Origin: Anthracocystis setariae
Lineage: Eukaryota; Basidiomycota; Ustilaginomycetes; Ustilaginales; Ustilaginaceae
Direction: 5' to 3'
DNA: 64,000 nt
NCBI GenBank assembly: GCA_928724745.1
Contig: CAKMXJ010000007.1
Coordinates: forward strand, 496,001 to 560,000
Part shown: positions 19,390-27,529 of the stretch, in pieces
Layout: each line of letters begins with the position of its first letter
How positions within the stretch are numbered: the stretch's first letter is position 1
The notes under the pieces: generated by a model
Told to the model about the DNA's origin: nothing
The model's input: the letters and a program-made list of their open reading frames with translations, nothing else
The model's database searches: none
Program-made: the position numbers and the translations under genes

Positions 19390-22266
19390 TCAGGCCTGCC
19401 TTCGTCTTGTGGGCGCTCCTGGGTGTGACCTGTGGAACTCGTCCACCAGCTCTTGGCTATTGGCGAGGTGATGCGCCGGCTCCCATGTGGGCTCGTCATA
19501 ACCGGCCCACTTGACCTGGTACTCGAGGCCCCGTCTGCTCGTCCGTGCCTCCAGCAGGCGTTCCACCTCGAAGTCTTGGCGGTCGTCTTGGAGGTTGGTG
19601 GCTTGTGGCGCGTGCTCCGTGGGGCGCGCGCCCGCTGGGTATGGCTCGAGCAAGCTCACATGGAACACCGGGTGAACGCGGGAGCCTGCTGGCAGGTCCA
19701 ACCTGTACGCGCGCTGGCCCACGGCCTCTAGAACCGTAAATGGTCCGGCGAGGGGGTTGGACAGCTTCTTGGACGGTCTGTCCTGGCGCAGGTGTCTGGT
19801 GCGCAGCAGTACTTGGTCACCCCCGGTGTAAGACCGATCCGTCCTGGATCGGTTTGCGAGGCTCGCCATGGTGCGCGCGGCACGCGCGATGTTGTCTTGG
19901 CAGAACGCGATGAGCATTTGCAGGGAAGCCGGGGAGGGTGGCGCACCATCGGGGGCGAGCGCGGGGGAACCTGGGAGCGTTTTGGGCGTAAACCCGAAAA
20001 GGGGGAGGGTGGATGGGAGACCGGTAGCGCCAGCGGGGCGGTTGTTGATGGCGAGCTGCGCGTGCGGGAGCCACGCGGCCCAGTCATCTTGCTGGTAGTT
20101 GACGTAGAGGCGCAAAAAGACCTCCAGGGTTTGATTGGTGCGCTCGGTCTGGCCGTCGGTTTGAGGGTGATAGGCGGTGGATAGCGCCGGGCGGACCTGG
20201 AGTTGTTGCAGCACTGCTCGCCAGAGGGAGGCGATGAAAGTGCGCCCGCGGTCGGAGACAATCTGGTCAGGCAATCCAAAATAGCAAAACACACTTGTAA
20301 AGAGCATGCGTGCGAGGTCGGGAACGGTGTCGGATTGCCGAGCTGGGATAAAAATCACAAACTTGGTGAGGCGGTCTACAACTACAAGGATGGAATCGAA
20401 GAGTGTGCCGCCCACGCGCGAGCGCGGGAGGCCCTCGATGTGATCCATGGAGATGGACCCGAACGGCCGATCGGGCGCGCCCAACGGGAGTAGCAGCCCA
20501 TAAGGTTTATGGCGCGGGGCTTTGGCGCGCTTGCAGGCAGAGCAGGTGGCGACGTAGGTGACAACATCTTGCGCGAGGGTGGGCCAGCTGTGGTGGCGGC
20601 GGACGAGCGCGGTGGTAGTAGCCACGCCGGGGTGCCCCGCGGTGGGGTGGTCATGATAGCGGGACAGGATGGCGGCGATGTCAGCCGCGCTAGAAGGGGT
20701 GGCCGGAAGGGCGGTCGCCGGGAGGAGAGCCGCGCGGCGCGCGGCCGGGGCCAGGAAGTCGACGGGGTCGACGCCGGTTGTCTCGGGGTGGATGAACAGG
20801 GAGGGCGGCAAGAGGGTAGCTACGTTAGCGGGGTCGCCGTGGCGTTGGGCGTCCGCGAGGTTTGGGTGGCCATCGGATCGGCGTGACAGGGCGTCCGGCC
20901 GCGCGGCCTCTGTGCCCGGGCGGTAGGTGATGGAGAATGCGAACTCCGCCAGGGCGATGCCCCAACGGGCCTGACGGCGATTGAGCTGGCGCTTGGTTTG
21001 GAAGTACTGGAGAGCTTGGTGGTCCGTGAGGACATCAAACGGTGCGTGCAGCCCGTGTAAGTAGTGGCGCCACGCTTGAAGGGAGTCGACGATGGCCAGG
21101 AGCTCCTTATCGTGGATCTCGTAGTTGCGCTCGGCGGGCTGCATCTTCCGTGACCAATACGCCACTGGGTGGAGACGGTGCGTGCTCGGGCGCGGCGCTG
21201 TTGTAGTGGCGGGGTTGATTGGGTACCATTGGGACAGGACGGCCGCCACGACGTAGTCGCTGGCGTCGGTTTCCACTACTGTGGGCAGCGCCGGGTCAAA
21301 ATGTTGCAGGATAGGGGCCGTGGTGAAGGCGCGCTTGAGGGTCTCGAATGCGGCCAGCTCGGAGGGCTCTAAGGAGATGCGCCCGCTTGCTTTGCCCTTG
21401 AGGCGGTCTGTGAGCGGGCGAGCCACGCGCGAATAGTGCTTGATGAATCGTCGGTAGAAGTTGGCAAAGCCAAGGAATACCTGGATGTCACGAATGGTCG
21501 TGGGTGCGGGCCAGGTAGTTACGGCCTCGACCTTCGCCGGGTCCATGGAGATGCCGGCCGGGCTGACTCGGTAGCCCAGGAACTCCACCGAGGTGACCCC
21601 AAATTCGCACTTGTCGGCGGCGCAATATAGCTGGTTATGGCGCAAACGGCGGAGTACCTCGCGCACGTGTGTGTCGTGCTCGGCGGGATCGCGGGAGAAC
21701 ACGAGGATGTCGTCCAGGTACACCACCACGGACACGTCGAGCAGGTCGTGCAGGATGTGGTTCATTAAGCGCTGGAACGTAGATGGCGCGTTGCACAACC
21801 CGAATGGCATTACCATGTATTCGAAACTACCGTAGCGCGTGCGGAATGCCGTTTTCCATTCGTGCCCCTCCTTGATACGGAGGAGGTTGTACGCCCCCTT
21901 CAGGTCGAGTTTGGTGAAGACGCGCGCTCGCGCGAGGCAGTCCAAGTGTTCGGCGATGAGGGGTATGGGGTACTTGTCTTTGATGGTCACGCTGTTGAGC
22001 GCGCGGTAGTCTACACATGGTCGGAGGCGACCGTCTTTCTTAGGTACAAAGATGATAGGGGGCCGCGGCGGGGCTCTGCGATTCCCGAATGAAGCCAATA
22101 GCGAGCATCTTGTCAATGTACTTCTTGAGCTCGTCGAGCTCGCGTGCGGACAGAGAGTATAGTGGCCCGTGTGGGATCTTGGCTCCCGGCAGGAGGTTGA
22201 TCTCGTGGTCCTGGGGGCGCGGGCGCGGCAGGATGTCGGCGTTGGCCTCGTTGAACACCTCCGCAA
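19390..22266 (-). CDS. pol: Element B pol: reverse transcriptase, RNase H, integrase, chromodomain
   Basis: The frame is open from 22266, but the conserved protein joins it only at about 22057. There the RT begins (IIFVPKKDGRLRPCVDYRALN in type); the preceding RT/protease linker lies in the other frame. RT shows FTKLDLKGAYNLLRI, the catalytic YLDD and the FLGYRVS motif. RNase H follows (VVETDASDYVVAAVLSQW; YEIHDKELLAIV; LTDHQAL). Integrase has the HHCC finger (HPGVATTTALVRRHH ... CSACKRAK), the DDE triad (SMDHIEG, VSDRGRTF, QTERTNQ) and a GPF/Y module (GPFTVLEAVGQRAYRLDLP). It ends in a chromodomain (FEVERLLEARTSRRGLEYQVKWAGYDEPTWEP), used by chromoviruses to target histone marks. The stop is at 19390. 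A +1 shift relative to the protease frame is needed at a C5 run (22058-22062). Confidence 0.93.
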   Translation of the reverse strand: MRRCSTRPTPTSCRARAPRTTRSTSCREPRSHTGHYTLCPHASSTSSRSTLTRCSLLASFGNRRAPPRPPIIFVPKKDGRLRPCVDYRALNSVTIKDKYPIPLIAEHLDCLARARVFTKLDLKGAYNLLRIKEGHEWKTAFRTRYGSFEYMVMPFGLCNAPSTFQRLMNHILHDLLDVSVVVYLDDILVFSRDPAEHDTHVREVLRRLRHNQLYCAADKCEFGVTSVEFLGYRVSPAGISMDPAKVEAVTTWPAPTTIRDIQVFLGFANFYRRFIKHYSRVARPLTDRLKGKASGRISLEPSELAAFETLKRAFTTAPILQHFDPALPTVVETDASDYVVAAVLSQWYPINPATTTAPRPSTHRLHPVAYWSRKMQPAERNYEIHDKELLAIVDSLQAWRHYLHGLHAPFDVLTDHQALQYFQTKRQLNRRQARWGIALAEFAFSITYRPGTEAARPDALSRRSDGHPNLADAQRHGDPANVATLLPPSLFIHPETTGVDPVDFLAPAARRAALLPATALPATPSSAADIAAILSRYHDHPTAGHPGVATTTALVRRHHSWPTLAQDVVTYVATCSACKRAKAPRHKPYGLLLPLGAPDRPFGSISMDHIEGLPRSRVGGTLFDSILVVVDRLTKFVIFIPARQSDTVPDLARMLFTSVFCYFGLPDQIVSDRGRTFIASLWRAVLQQLQVRPALSTAYHPQTDGQTERTNQTLEVFLRLYVNYQQDDWAAWLPHAQLAINNRPAGATGLPSTLPLFGFTPKTLPGSPALAPDGAPPSPASLQMLIAFCQDNIARAARTMASLANRSRTDRSYTGGDQVLLRTRHLRQDRPSKKLSNPLAGPFTVLEAVGQRAYRLDLPAGSRVHPVFHVSLLEPYPAGARPTEHAPQATNLQDDRQDFEVERLLEARTSRRGLEYQVKWAGYDEPTWEPAHHLANSQELVDEFHRSHPGAPTRRRQA

Positions 22267-23283
22267 ACTCCTGGTACGCAGCGGGGATGTCCTTAGGCGA
22301 TGGTACGGCGGCGAGCTCGTCCGCGTGCGCCTGGACGAGGGCGCAGTGTTCGGCGGTATTGTCGGTAAACGGCGGCGAGGGGATGGCCCCGGCCGGGGGC
22401 GTCACGGCCTCGTGCTCGCCTTGCCCGGGCAGTGGAAATCGCATAGCGCGAGCCTCGTAGTCGAGGACGGGGCGCGTGGCCTCGATCCAGTCCAAGCCTA
22501 AGATGGCGTCGTAGCTCGATATGCGCGGGGCCACGAAGAAGCGGTGGTGGGGGGCGACAGTGAGGCCCGCCAGCCCCACGGCTGCCCTGCAGGTATGAGT
22601 GATGGGCTCCGAGGCTGCGTCAAACGTCGCTGTCTTAACCGGGGTGGCCAACCCGTGCAGGTCGATGCCCGCGCCCTCGAGGAGATCCTTCGCCACGAAG
22701 GACGCGGTAGCGCCGCCGTCGATGAGAGCGCGCGCCCGCAGGTGGTCAATGGTGACCCAGCACTCGTAGGCCGGAATGCTGGGGTGGCGACTCACACGGA
22801 TGTGGTCGCCCTGAACAGATGGCTCCGCGATGGGTTCCAGTGCGGCGACATGCGTGCGGAGTGGGAACCAATCGGGGTGAGTCAGTAGTTGAGCCACGGC
22901 CGCGCGCGGAGGGAAAAGGGCGTCCTCAAAACCCAGGGGGTCGAGGGTGGGGTCGTAGACCGCTTCGTCGTAGGCATCCCTTTCGGCCGGGGGGTCGCAT
23001 TCGGTAGGCGCGTGGTCTGAAGCGGGATCTTCTCCTTCGGGCGGCAGGAGGTAGTTGCCTGTAGTGGGCTCAACCGTAATGACATTAGCGCGCAGCGCGC
23101 GCTCCTGCGTGGCCTGTGGGCAATCGCGCGCGAGGTGCTTCTCGCCACAGGTGTAGCACAGGTTGTTCTCGCGCCGGTAGCGGCGTGTGTCCTCCGTGAG
23201 CTTCTGCAAAGCCGTGTTGGCGCGGGCCGGAGCATGGAAAGTTGGGCGCGCGGCGGCCGGGGCGGCGGCGGGGCGGGCGGCGT
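22040..23283 (-). CDS. Element B zinc knuckle and aspartic protease frame
   Basis: An open frame that lies in -1 relation to gag. It is open from about 23341 and overlaps gag by about 58 bases. It contains the nucleocapsid zinc knuckle CYTCGEKHLARDC (CX2CX3HX4C), a linker of about 120 residues, and the retroviral-type protease. The protease active site reads ALIDGGATASF, with Gly where Ser or Thr is usual (D-T/S-G), and the flap-side motif ILGLDWI follows. It ends with the RT entry segment (DELKKYIDKMLAIGFIRESQSPAAAP) and then a premature stop at 22040, because the frame is shifted at a run of five C. No ATG is needed if it is reached by frameshifting from gag. Confidence 0.85.
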
Positions 23284-24387
23284 TCAGCCCACCAGTCGGG
23301 GCTCCCGTCGGGGTCGTACCGGGCTCCGGTCGGGGCGCTCGTCATTGCGGCCCGTAGCGCGGCCCGGAATGTGGGCGGTTCCGGCCGAGTCGAGGCCGGT
23401 TTCGAGCATCTGCTGCTCGGTGCGTACAGCAGCGTTGATGTACTCCTGCAGGTCGTGGGTCTGCACATGTAGGAGGTGGCGCCGGAACGTCTCCCGGAGT
23501 CCCAGCTGGAACGTAGTGAGCAGCTGCTGCTTGTCGGTAGCGTTGGCTCGCGTGGCCAGCGCCTGAAACTCGGCAGCGAAGCGGCTGACGCTCCCGGTTT
23601 GACGCAGCTTCTGCAGCTGCATCCTGGCCGTATGTCCTGGGTGAGGATCGCCGTACGTGCGGCGTAGGGAACCGCAGTAGCGCGGCCAGTCGTGGAAGAT
23701 CGGGTCGTGGGGGCTCGCCTGGCGCATGTTGCGCAGGTGGTCGCGAGGCGCGCCACCCACGTGTGCCAGGGCCCAGAGGACCCGGCGGTTGTCTGTGGCA
23801 AAGCGTGCCGGGTTGAGGTCGAAGTGCAGCTCGCACTGCTCAATGTAGGCCTCCAGCTCTTCCCGCTTACCGTCCCAGTCGGGGGCAGCGATGCGGAGTT
23901 CGGGAGCTTTGTCGAGGCTCGCGTCCAGGGGAGCGGTCCACGGCACCAGAGGAGGGACCGGGAGGGAGTACCCGGGCTGCGACTCGCGGGCGTGGTGGGG
24001 GTCCTGCTCCATCCGGCGGGTGGCTCGCTCGTAGCGCTGCTCGGATGTCTCGCGATCCGTCACCGGGTTGGGAGCCTCTCTGGGGGGCTCCGCTTCGGCG
24101 GCCCTGGGCGAACGCTGGGAGGGGGTAGCCGCGGGGGGTGGTTGGCCCCTTTGCTCGCGGCGCAACGCGCGCATCTCCAGGACCAATTCCTGTAGGACGG
24201 CCATTTGCTCCTGGAGCACCGCCATCAGCGGGACGGCGGCCTCCCGGGGTGGGCGCGGGGAGTTGGTGGTGGTCGCGCTCGCCGAGGAGGGTGCGGCGAC
24301 CATGGGAGGGTCTTCCCCGGCGGAGGACCAGTCGTCCAAGGGGTTTTGGTTGGCGACCTGGCTGCGAGTCACCGGCATGGGGAGCAT
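23284..24387 (-). CDS. gag: Element B gag (capsid)
   Basis: About 367 residues from the ATG at 24387 (MLPMPVTRSQ); an in-frame extension upstream into the LTR is open but has no ATG. A Pro/Gln-rich N-terminus with a helix (LQEQMAVLQELVLEMRALRREQ) is followed by the retrotransposon gag core: LRIAAPDWDGKREELEAYI, HFDLNPARFATDNRRVLWALAHVGG, RYCGSLRRTYGDPHPGHTARMQL, VSRFAAEFQALATR. It ends in an Arg/Pro-rich tail at the TGA at 23284. The nucleocapsid knuckle lies in the -1 frame, so a Gag-Pol fusion would need -1 frameshifting near the end of this gene. Confidence 0.9.
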   Translation of the reverse strand: MLPMPVTRSQVANQNPLDDWSSAGEDPPMVAAPSSASATTTNSPRPPREAAVPLMAVLQEQMAVLQELVLEMRALRREQRGQPPPAATPSQRSPRAAEAEPPREAPNPVTDRETSEQRYERATRRMEQDPHHARESQPGYSLPVPPLVPWTAPLDASLDKAPELRIAAPDWDGKREELEAYIEQCELHFDLNPARFATDNRRVLWALAHVGGAPRDHLRNMRQASPHDPIFHDWPRYCGSLRRTYGDPHPGHTARMQLQKLRQTGSVSRFAAEFQALATRANATDKQQLLTTFQLGLRETFRRHLLHVQTHDLQEYINAAVRTEQQMLETGLDSAGTAHIPGRATGRNDERPDRSPVRPRREPRLVG

Positions 24388-24414
24388 TGTTTGAGCGTGC
24401 GGGGTGACGGGTAG

Positions 24415-24425
24415 GTCGAATGTAA
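24415..24425 (-). promoter_or_regulatory. Element B primer-binding site, self-priming type
   Basis: In element sense the 5' LTR is followed by TTACATTCGACC, which does not begin with TGG as tRNA-primed sites do. Its TACATTCGAC (24415-24424 on the complementary strand) is a perfect 10-nt complement of GTCGAATGTA inside the LTR (24604-24613), which lies 40 nt after a TTATAA box (24649-24654), where the RNA should start. This is the arrangement known for Tf1-type self-priming elements, in which the RNA 5' end folds back as primer. Confidence 0.75.
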
Positions 24426-24920
24426 TGTTAAGCGCCAAGGGTCTGACAACCTCCTGACTGTGCGGCGTGGCACGCGGTGCGCGAGGCTTGGGCTTGGGAG
24501 CGCGTGGCGGGGGTGGTGGCCACGAGAGTCACCGAGCACGATCCTGAGGTTAACGGTTCTACCGTTGGGTCTGATATTCGCTATTACTCAAGGTAACTAA
24601 GAATACATTCGACGGCGGACAACAAGGAGGTGGCGCGCGGCCCCCACCTTATAAGGCATCACGCGTGCCACGCGCCGCGCGCCTCTTCCTAGAAACACGC
24701 GGCTCGCGCGCGGCCCCGATTCACGACATATGGGTTGGGCCCCTGTGTCGAACGCTGCGCGGCGCGCCTCCCTCTTCAGGAAGCGACGCGCGGCGCGCTC
24801 CTCCATTCCCAGCATCCCCCGTAGCTCGCCCCCTAATGGTAACACCCCGCGTGGCACGCCCTCTCCCCAGCGCGGCCGTCGGACAGCACGCTGGTTGAGA
24901 GCCTTCGCCCAGCCGTAACA
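24426..24920 (-). repeat. Element B, 5' LTR
   Basis: 495 bp, identical by eye to 16308-16802. In element sense the promoter is marked by TTATAA (24649-24654). The predicted transcript start is about 24613 (GTCGAATGTA). Confidence 0.95.
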
Positions 24921-25819
24921 CGGCCCTGCTGAGTGAGCGTGTCGAAAACCTCGTCGATTGCCTTGCGATCCCGAGGAGAGACTCTGTAAAGACGAGGCTT
25001 GAACAACCGCGGGTTGGAGTCCAGCTGCTTAGAAGGCAAACGCATGGCCTCGCCGGTGGTAAGGAGGCCCAGTTCTGGACGCCAAATCTCCGGAAATTGA
25101 GCGAAGAGATGCAAGAAACGTTGACGGACATCCTCGGATACTTGATCATCGAAAACTGGAAGCGCGTCCGAATGCGGATGATCGGGAATGATTGTAAAAG
25201 GAACTGAGTAATCATCCATGTCCGGAGGCGCTCGCATGTCGGGAGCGAGTACGGACGGGCCCGGCGGAGCTTCGACGTGGGCCACAACGGCTGCAGCCGG
25301 CTTGGAGACACCTGCGACGCTAGCACGCAGGCCGCACGACTGTAGAGTGATGACGCCCTTGACCGCGTCGTATAGAATGCCATGAGTGAGCACGAAATCC
25401 ATCCCCAATATCAGGCGAGGACCCAGGGATGGAAGGACGAAACACTGCACCTTGGCGCGCGCGACGTGCCCGTCGAGGCAAGGCACGTGAAGGGCGATGG
25501 TCGTGACGCCGAGCACTTTAGTTGGAGTGCTAGCAGTGAAGATGGTGATGTCGCTAGGCTTGAGTTCATGATGAAAGAGGGCCAGGGTTGGTTGATCGAT
25601 GAGAGAGACTGAAGAGCCTGTATCGAGGCAGGCCTCGAAGGCGTTCTTGCCAGCAGAACGCACGGACAGCCGGAGATACGTGGGAGAGAGTTGAAAGGTG
25701 ATTGGGGTGGTGGTAGCATCAACAATGATAGGATCAGACGATTGCGTTAAGCCGACGAAAGGAGGATCGGGCGGCGTTTCGGGCGGAGGAGACTTAGGAA
25801 TTGCCTCCTCCGCGAGTTC
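24921..25819 (-). pseudogene. pol: Element A pol, 5' part (protease and start of RT), cut by element B
   Basis: It follows the gag UAG in the same frame with no start codon of its own. About 50 residues of Pro-rich linker lead into FQLSPTYLRLSVRS and the aspartic protease active site CLDTGSSVSLID. The flap-side motif LILGMDFVLTHGILYD follows, then the linker to RT (FPEIWRPELGLLTTGEAMRLPSKQLD, RLYRVSPRDRKAIDEVFDTLTQQG). The frame stops abruptly at the CGGCC target duplication of element B and continues at 16307. Apparent longer frames that run on into 24721-24920 are chimeras with LTR sequence. Confidence 0.93.
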
Positions 25820-25822
25820 CTA
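25784..25822 (-). promoter_or_regulatory. Element A gag-pol junction: UAG plus stem-loop (readthrough signal)
   Basis: The gag stop is UAG (25820-25822). After 7-8 nt a perfect 8-bp stem follows, CGGAGGAG (25805-25812) with CTCCTCCG (25784-25791), and a 13-nt loop. The pol frame continues in phase directly after the UAG. Element C has the same layout with a compensated base pair, which supports a functional recoding signal. Confidence 0.75.
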
Positions 25823-27082
25823 GGCTGAGCCATATGAGTTATCCGCCGAAGTGTCGGGCGAATAGGTGAGCTCAGGGGCGGACTCGTTGTCAGAGGACGT
25901 GCCCGCTCCCGCATGAGCGAGTTGCAAACGCTGATAGTCCAGTTCGCTATATTCCTGGTCGGTGATTTCGACCGCCTCTGTGTGATGCGCAGCAATAGCT
26001 GGTGGCTGGCGAGCTGATAGCTTGATGGCCTTGGAGCAGTCGCTGTCCCAGTGAGGACCGGAACAATGGCGGCAAGGACGTGGAGGCGGACGGTGGACCG
26101 GGCGATCGGCCAGGGCTTTCGGAGGGTTGGAAGCCTGAGGTTGGCCGGAGGCTGCGGCGCAAGGAGCATTACCAGAGCGCTGATGTTGATCACCGCGGCG
26201 TGAAAGAAGAGTTGAGCGCTGGGCGAGGCAACGGCGGCGGAACAGGTTAAGATCGCCGGCGTCAGGTCCTTTGAGGCAGCTGGCCAGGGCATTGCGCATC
26301 TCGAAGGGCAGCCCAGCGAAGATGTGCTGGACGACTAACTCGGGCGCGTGAATGCCGGCGATGCGAGCTAGACGAACCTTGCGTTCATGGTAAGCATGGT
26401 AATCACTGTTGATGTCGTAGCGGAGGGTGCCCAACGCGTTGTGTGCCTCCGTGACACTGATTCCGAAACGTGCGCGCAGAAGGCGAGTCCATGCCTCAGG
26501 GCTAGAACGAAGCAGGTCATGTTCGTCTTTGTCCAGGTTAGTATACCATTCCGTAGCGGTGGAACGGAGGCACTGAGGGAGGACTTCGCAGACCGCGGCG
26601 GCCCCTTTGGCGATCGCCATATCCTTGATACGGCGACAGAAGACCTCGACATCATCGTTGTTCGCTGGGTTGAAGATGGCGATTTCGTCGGGCTTCAAGG
26701 CGCGTGATTCCCTGGGAAGGAGATGCGGCGGCGGGGAGCGGTGCTGGCGCTCGCTACCGTCCAAGCCCGGAGGAGGGAAGGAGTGAGCTCTAACACCCAT
26801 GAACCCTCGCTCAGGACCGTACGGGTGATGAGTAGGCTGAGCTGCAGGCGGGATGAAACCTCGCTCAGAACCGTAGGGGTGAGCAGGCTGAACTGCAGGC
26901 GGGGCTGTATGCTTCGCCAGCAGGAGCTCCAGCAGTCGCTGCGTCGCGGCGGCCTGGTCGACAATTGCCTGGGCCCAGGCGGGCGCGGTTTCCGTGGCTG
27001 CCGTGGTTGGATGCTCGTTAACCGGCGTGGTGCCCGAAGATGTATGCGCTCCCGAAGGAGGCGTAGAGACGTTTTCGGGCAT
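25820..27082 (-). CDS. gag: Element A gag
   Basis: 420 residues from the ATG at 27082. The N-terminus is Ala/Pro/Thr-rich with a helix AWAQAIVDQAAATQRLLELLLAKH. The capsid-like core includes EIAIFNPANNDDVEVFCRRI, CLRSTATEWYTNLDKDEHDLL, ALGTLRYDINSDYHAYHERKVRLARIAG and QHIFAGLPFEMRNALASCLKG. The nucleocapsid zinc knuckle CRHCSGPHWDSDC (CX2CX3HX4C) lies near residue 338. It is a close relative of the element C gag. It ends at UAG, beyond which pol is in the same frame. Confidence 0.92.
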   Translation of the reverse strand: MPENVSTPPSGAHTSSGTTPVNEHPTTAATETAPAWAQAIVDQAAATQRLLELLLAKHTAPPAVQPAHPYGSERGFIPPAAQPTHHPYGPERGFMGVRAHSFPPPGLDGSERQHRSPPPHLLPRESRALKPDEIAIFNPANNDDVEVFCRRIKDMAIAKGAAAVCEVLPQCLRSTATEWYTNLDKDEHDLLRSSPEAWTRLLRARFGISVTEAHNALGTLRYDINSDYHAYHERKVRLARIAGIHAPELVVQHIFAGLPFEMRNALASCLKGPDAGDLNLFRRRCLAQRSTLLSRRGDQHQRSGNAPCAAASGQPQASNPPKALADRPVHRPPPRPCRHCSGPHWDSDCSKAIKLSARQPPAIAAHHTEAVEITDQEYSELDYQRLQLAHAGAGTSSDNESAPELTYSPDTSADNSYGSA

Positions 27083-27344
27083 GCTTGGCGCAATAGAAGT
27101 CGCTGGCGTAGACCTAGCTTCGTCTGAAACGTCTGTCTGTTGCTTTGACTTGAGCAGTTGATCGGGATAATCGAGAACGTCGGCGAGAGGGCCGCCTGAA
27201 GCTCTGGTTACGTACCGAGGAACAATCTTGGGCGAAACGTTAGAGATGTTGGAGGATTATTGGAGCATCCGATCGAGATCGGATTGGATTGAGTGGTTAT
27301 GAGAAGAACAGAGGTAACGCGGAAGTGCTGACAGAAGCTACCAA
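27083..27344 (-). other. Element A leader and primer-binding site
   Basis: Between the 5' LTR and gag. Directly after the LTR the element strand reads TTGGTAGCTTCTGT, identical to the same place in element C. TGGTAGC would match the 3' end of an initiator-methionine tRNA (as in Ty1), but only 7 nt fit. Confidence 0.6.
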
Positions 27345-27529
27345 TGTTACACGAACACGCTACAAGGCATTCGGATAACAAGAAGATGGTATTTCTAAGG
27401 AAGGAATGACGACGGTGAGAGCTATATACATACCAGCTGCACATAGCTATATGCGTCTCACATGCCGTAAGGCATGTGAATGAGGCTCGCGCGGGTGTCT
27501 CGCGCGAGAGGTTACGCATCGGCGTAACA
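27345..27529 (-). repeat. Element A, 5' LTR
   Basis: 185 bp, identical by eye to 12965-13149, and followed by the second CTTTA target duplication (27530-27534). Confidence 0.95.

Larger units (their letters stand above)
16308..24920 (-). mobile_element. LTR retrotransposon B (Ty3/Gypsy chromovirus-like), nested in element A
   Basis: 8613 bp with 495 bp LTRs (16308-16802 and 24426-24920) that are identical by eye. In element sense: 5' LTR, self-primer-type binding site (24415-24425), gag (24387-23284), zinc knuckle plus protease frame (to 22040), RT/RNase H/integrase/chromodomain frame (to 19390), a 2.6 kb region that carries a gene on the opposite strand (17079-18957), polypurine tract (C7 at 16806-16812 on the + strand), 3' LTR. 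The integrase ends in a clear chromodomain, which places B with chromoviruses. It is unrelated in LTR sequence to A and C. Several single-base expansions in C runs break its frames (see findings), so the copy as given may not be autonomous, unless those are sequence errors. Confidence 0.95.
12965..27529 (-). mobile_element. LTR retrotransposon A (Ty3/Gypsy type), carrying nested element B
   Basis: Identical 185 bp LTRs (12965-13149 and 27345-27529, TGTTAC...GTAACA) bound the element. It is flanked by CTTTA on both sides (12960-12964 and 27530-27534), a perfect 5-bp target duplication. Read on the minus strand the order is 5' LTR, primer site, gag (27082-25820), in-frame UAG, pol, polypurine tract, 3' LTR. 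Element B is inserted in pol. Taking out B and one CGGCC copy (8618 bases) leaves an element of 5947 bp whose pol frame is continuous: codon phase matches across the insertion, and the joined protein aligns with element C. So A was apparently intact until B inserted. It is a sister of element C; the LTRs of A and C differ at about 12 positions. Confidence 0.95.

Noticed and set aside
24721..25663. ORFs running from element A pol into 24721-24920
   Set aside because: They are chimeras of pol and LTR B sequence created by the insertion and not a gene.
12965..27529. Repeat-induced point mutation (RIP) in the retroelements
   Set aside because: The coding frames keep all catalytic motifs, no stop-rich C-to-T pattern is seen, and the LTR pairs are identical.
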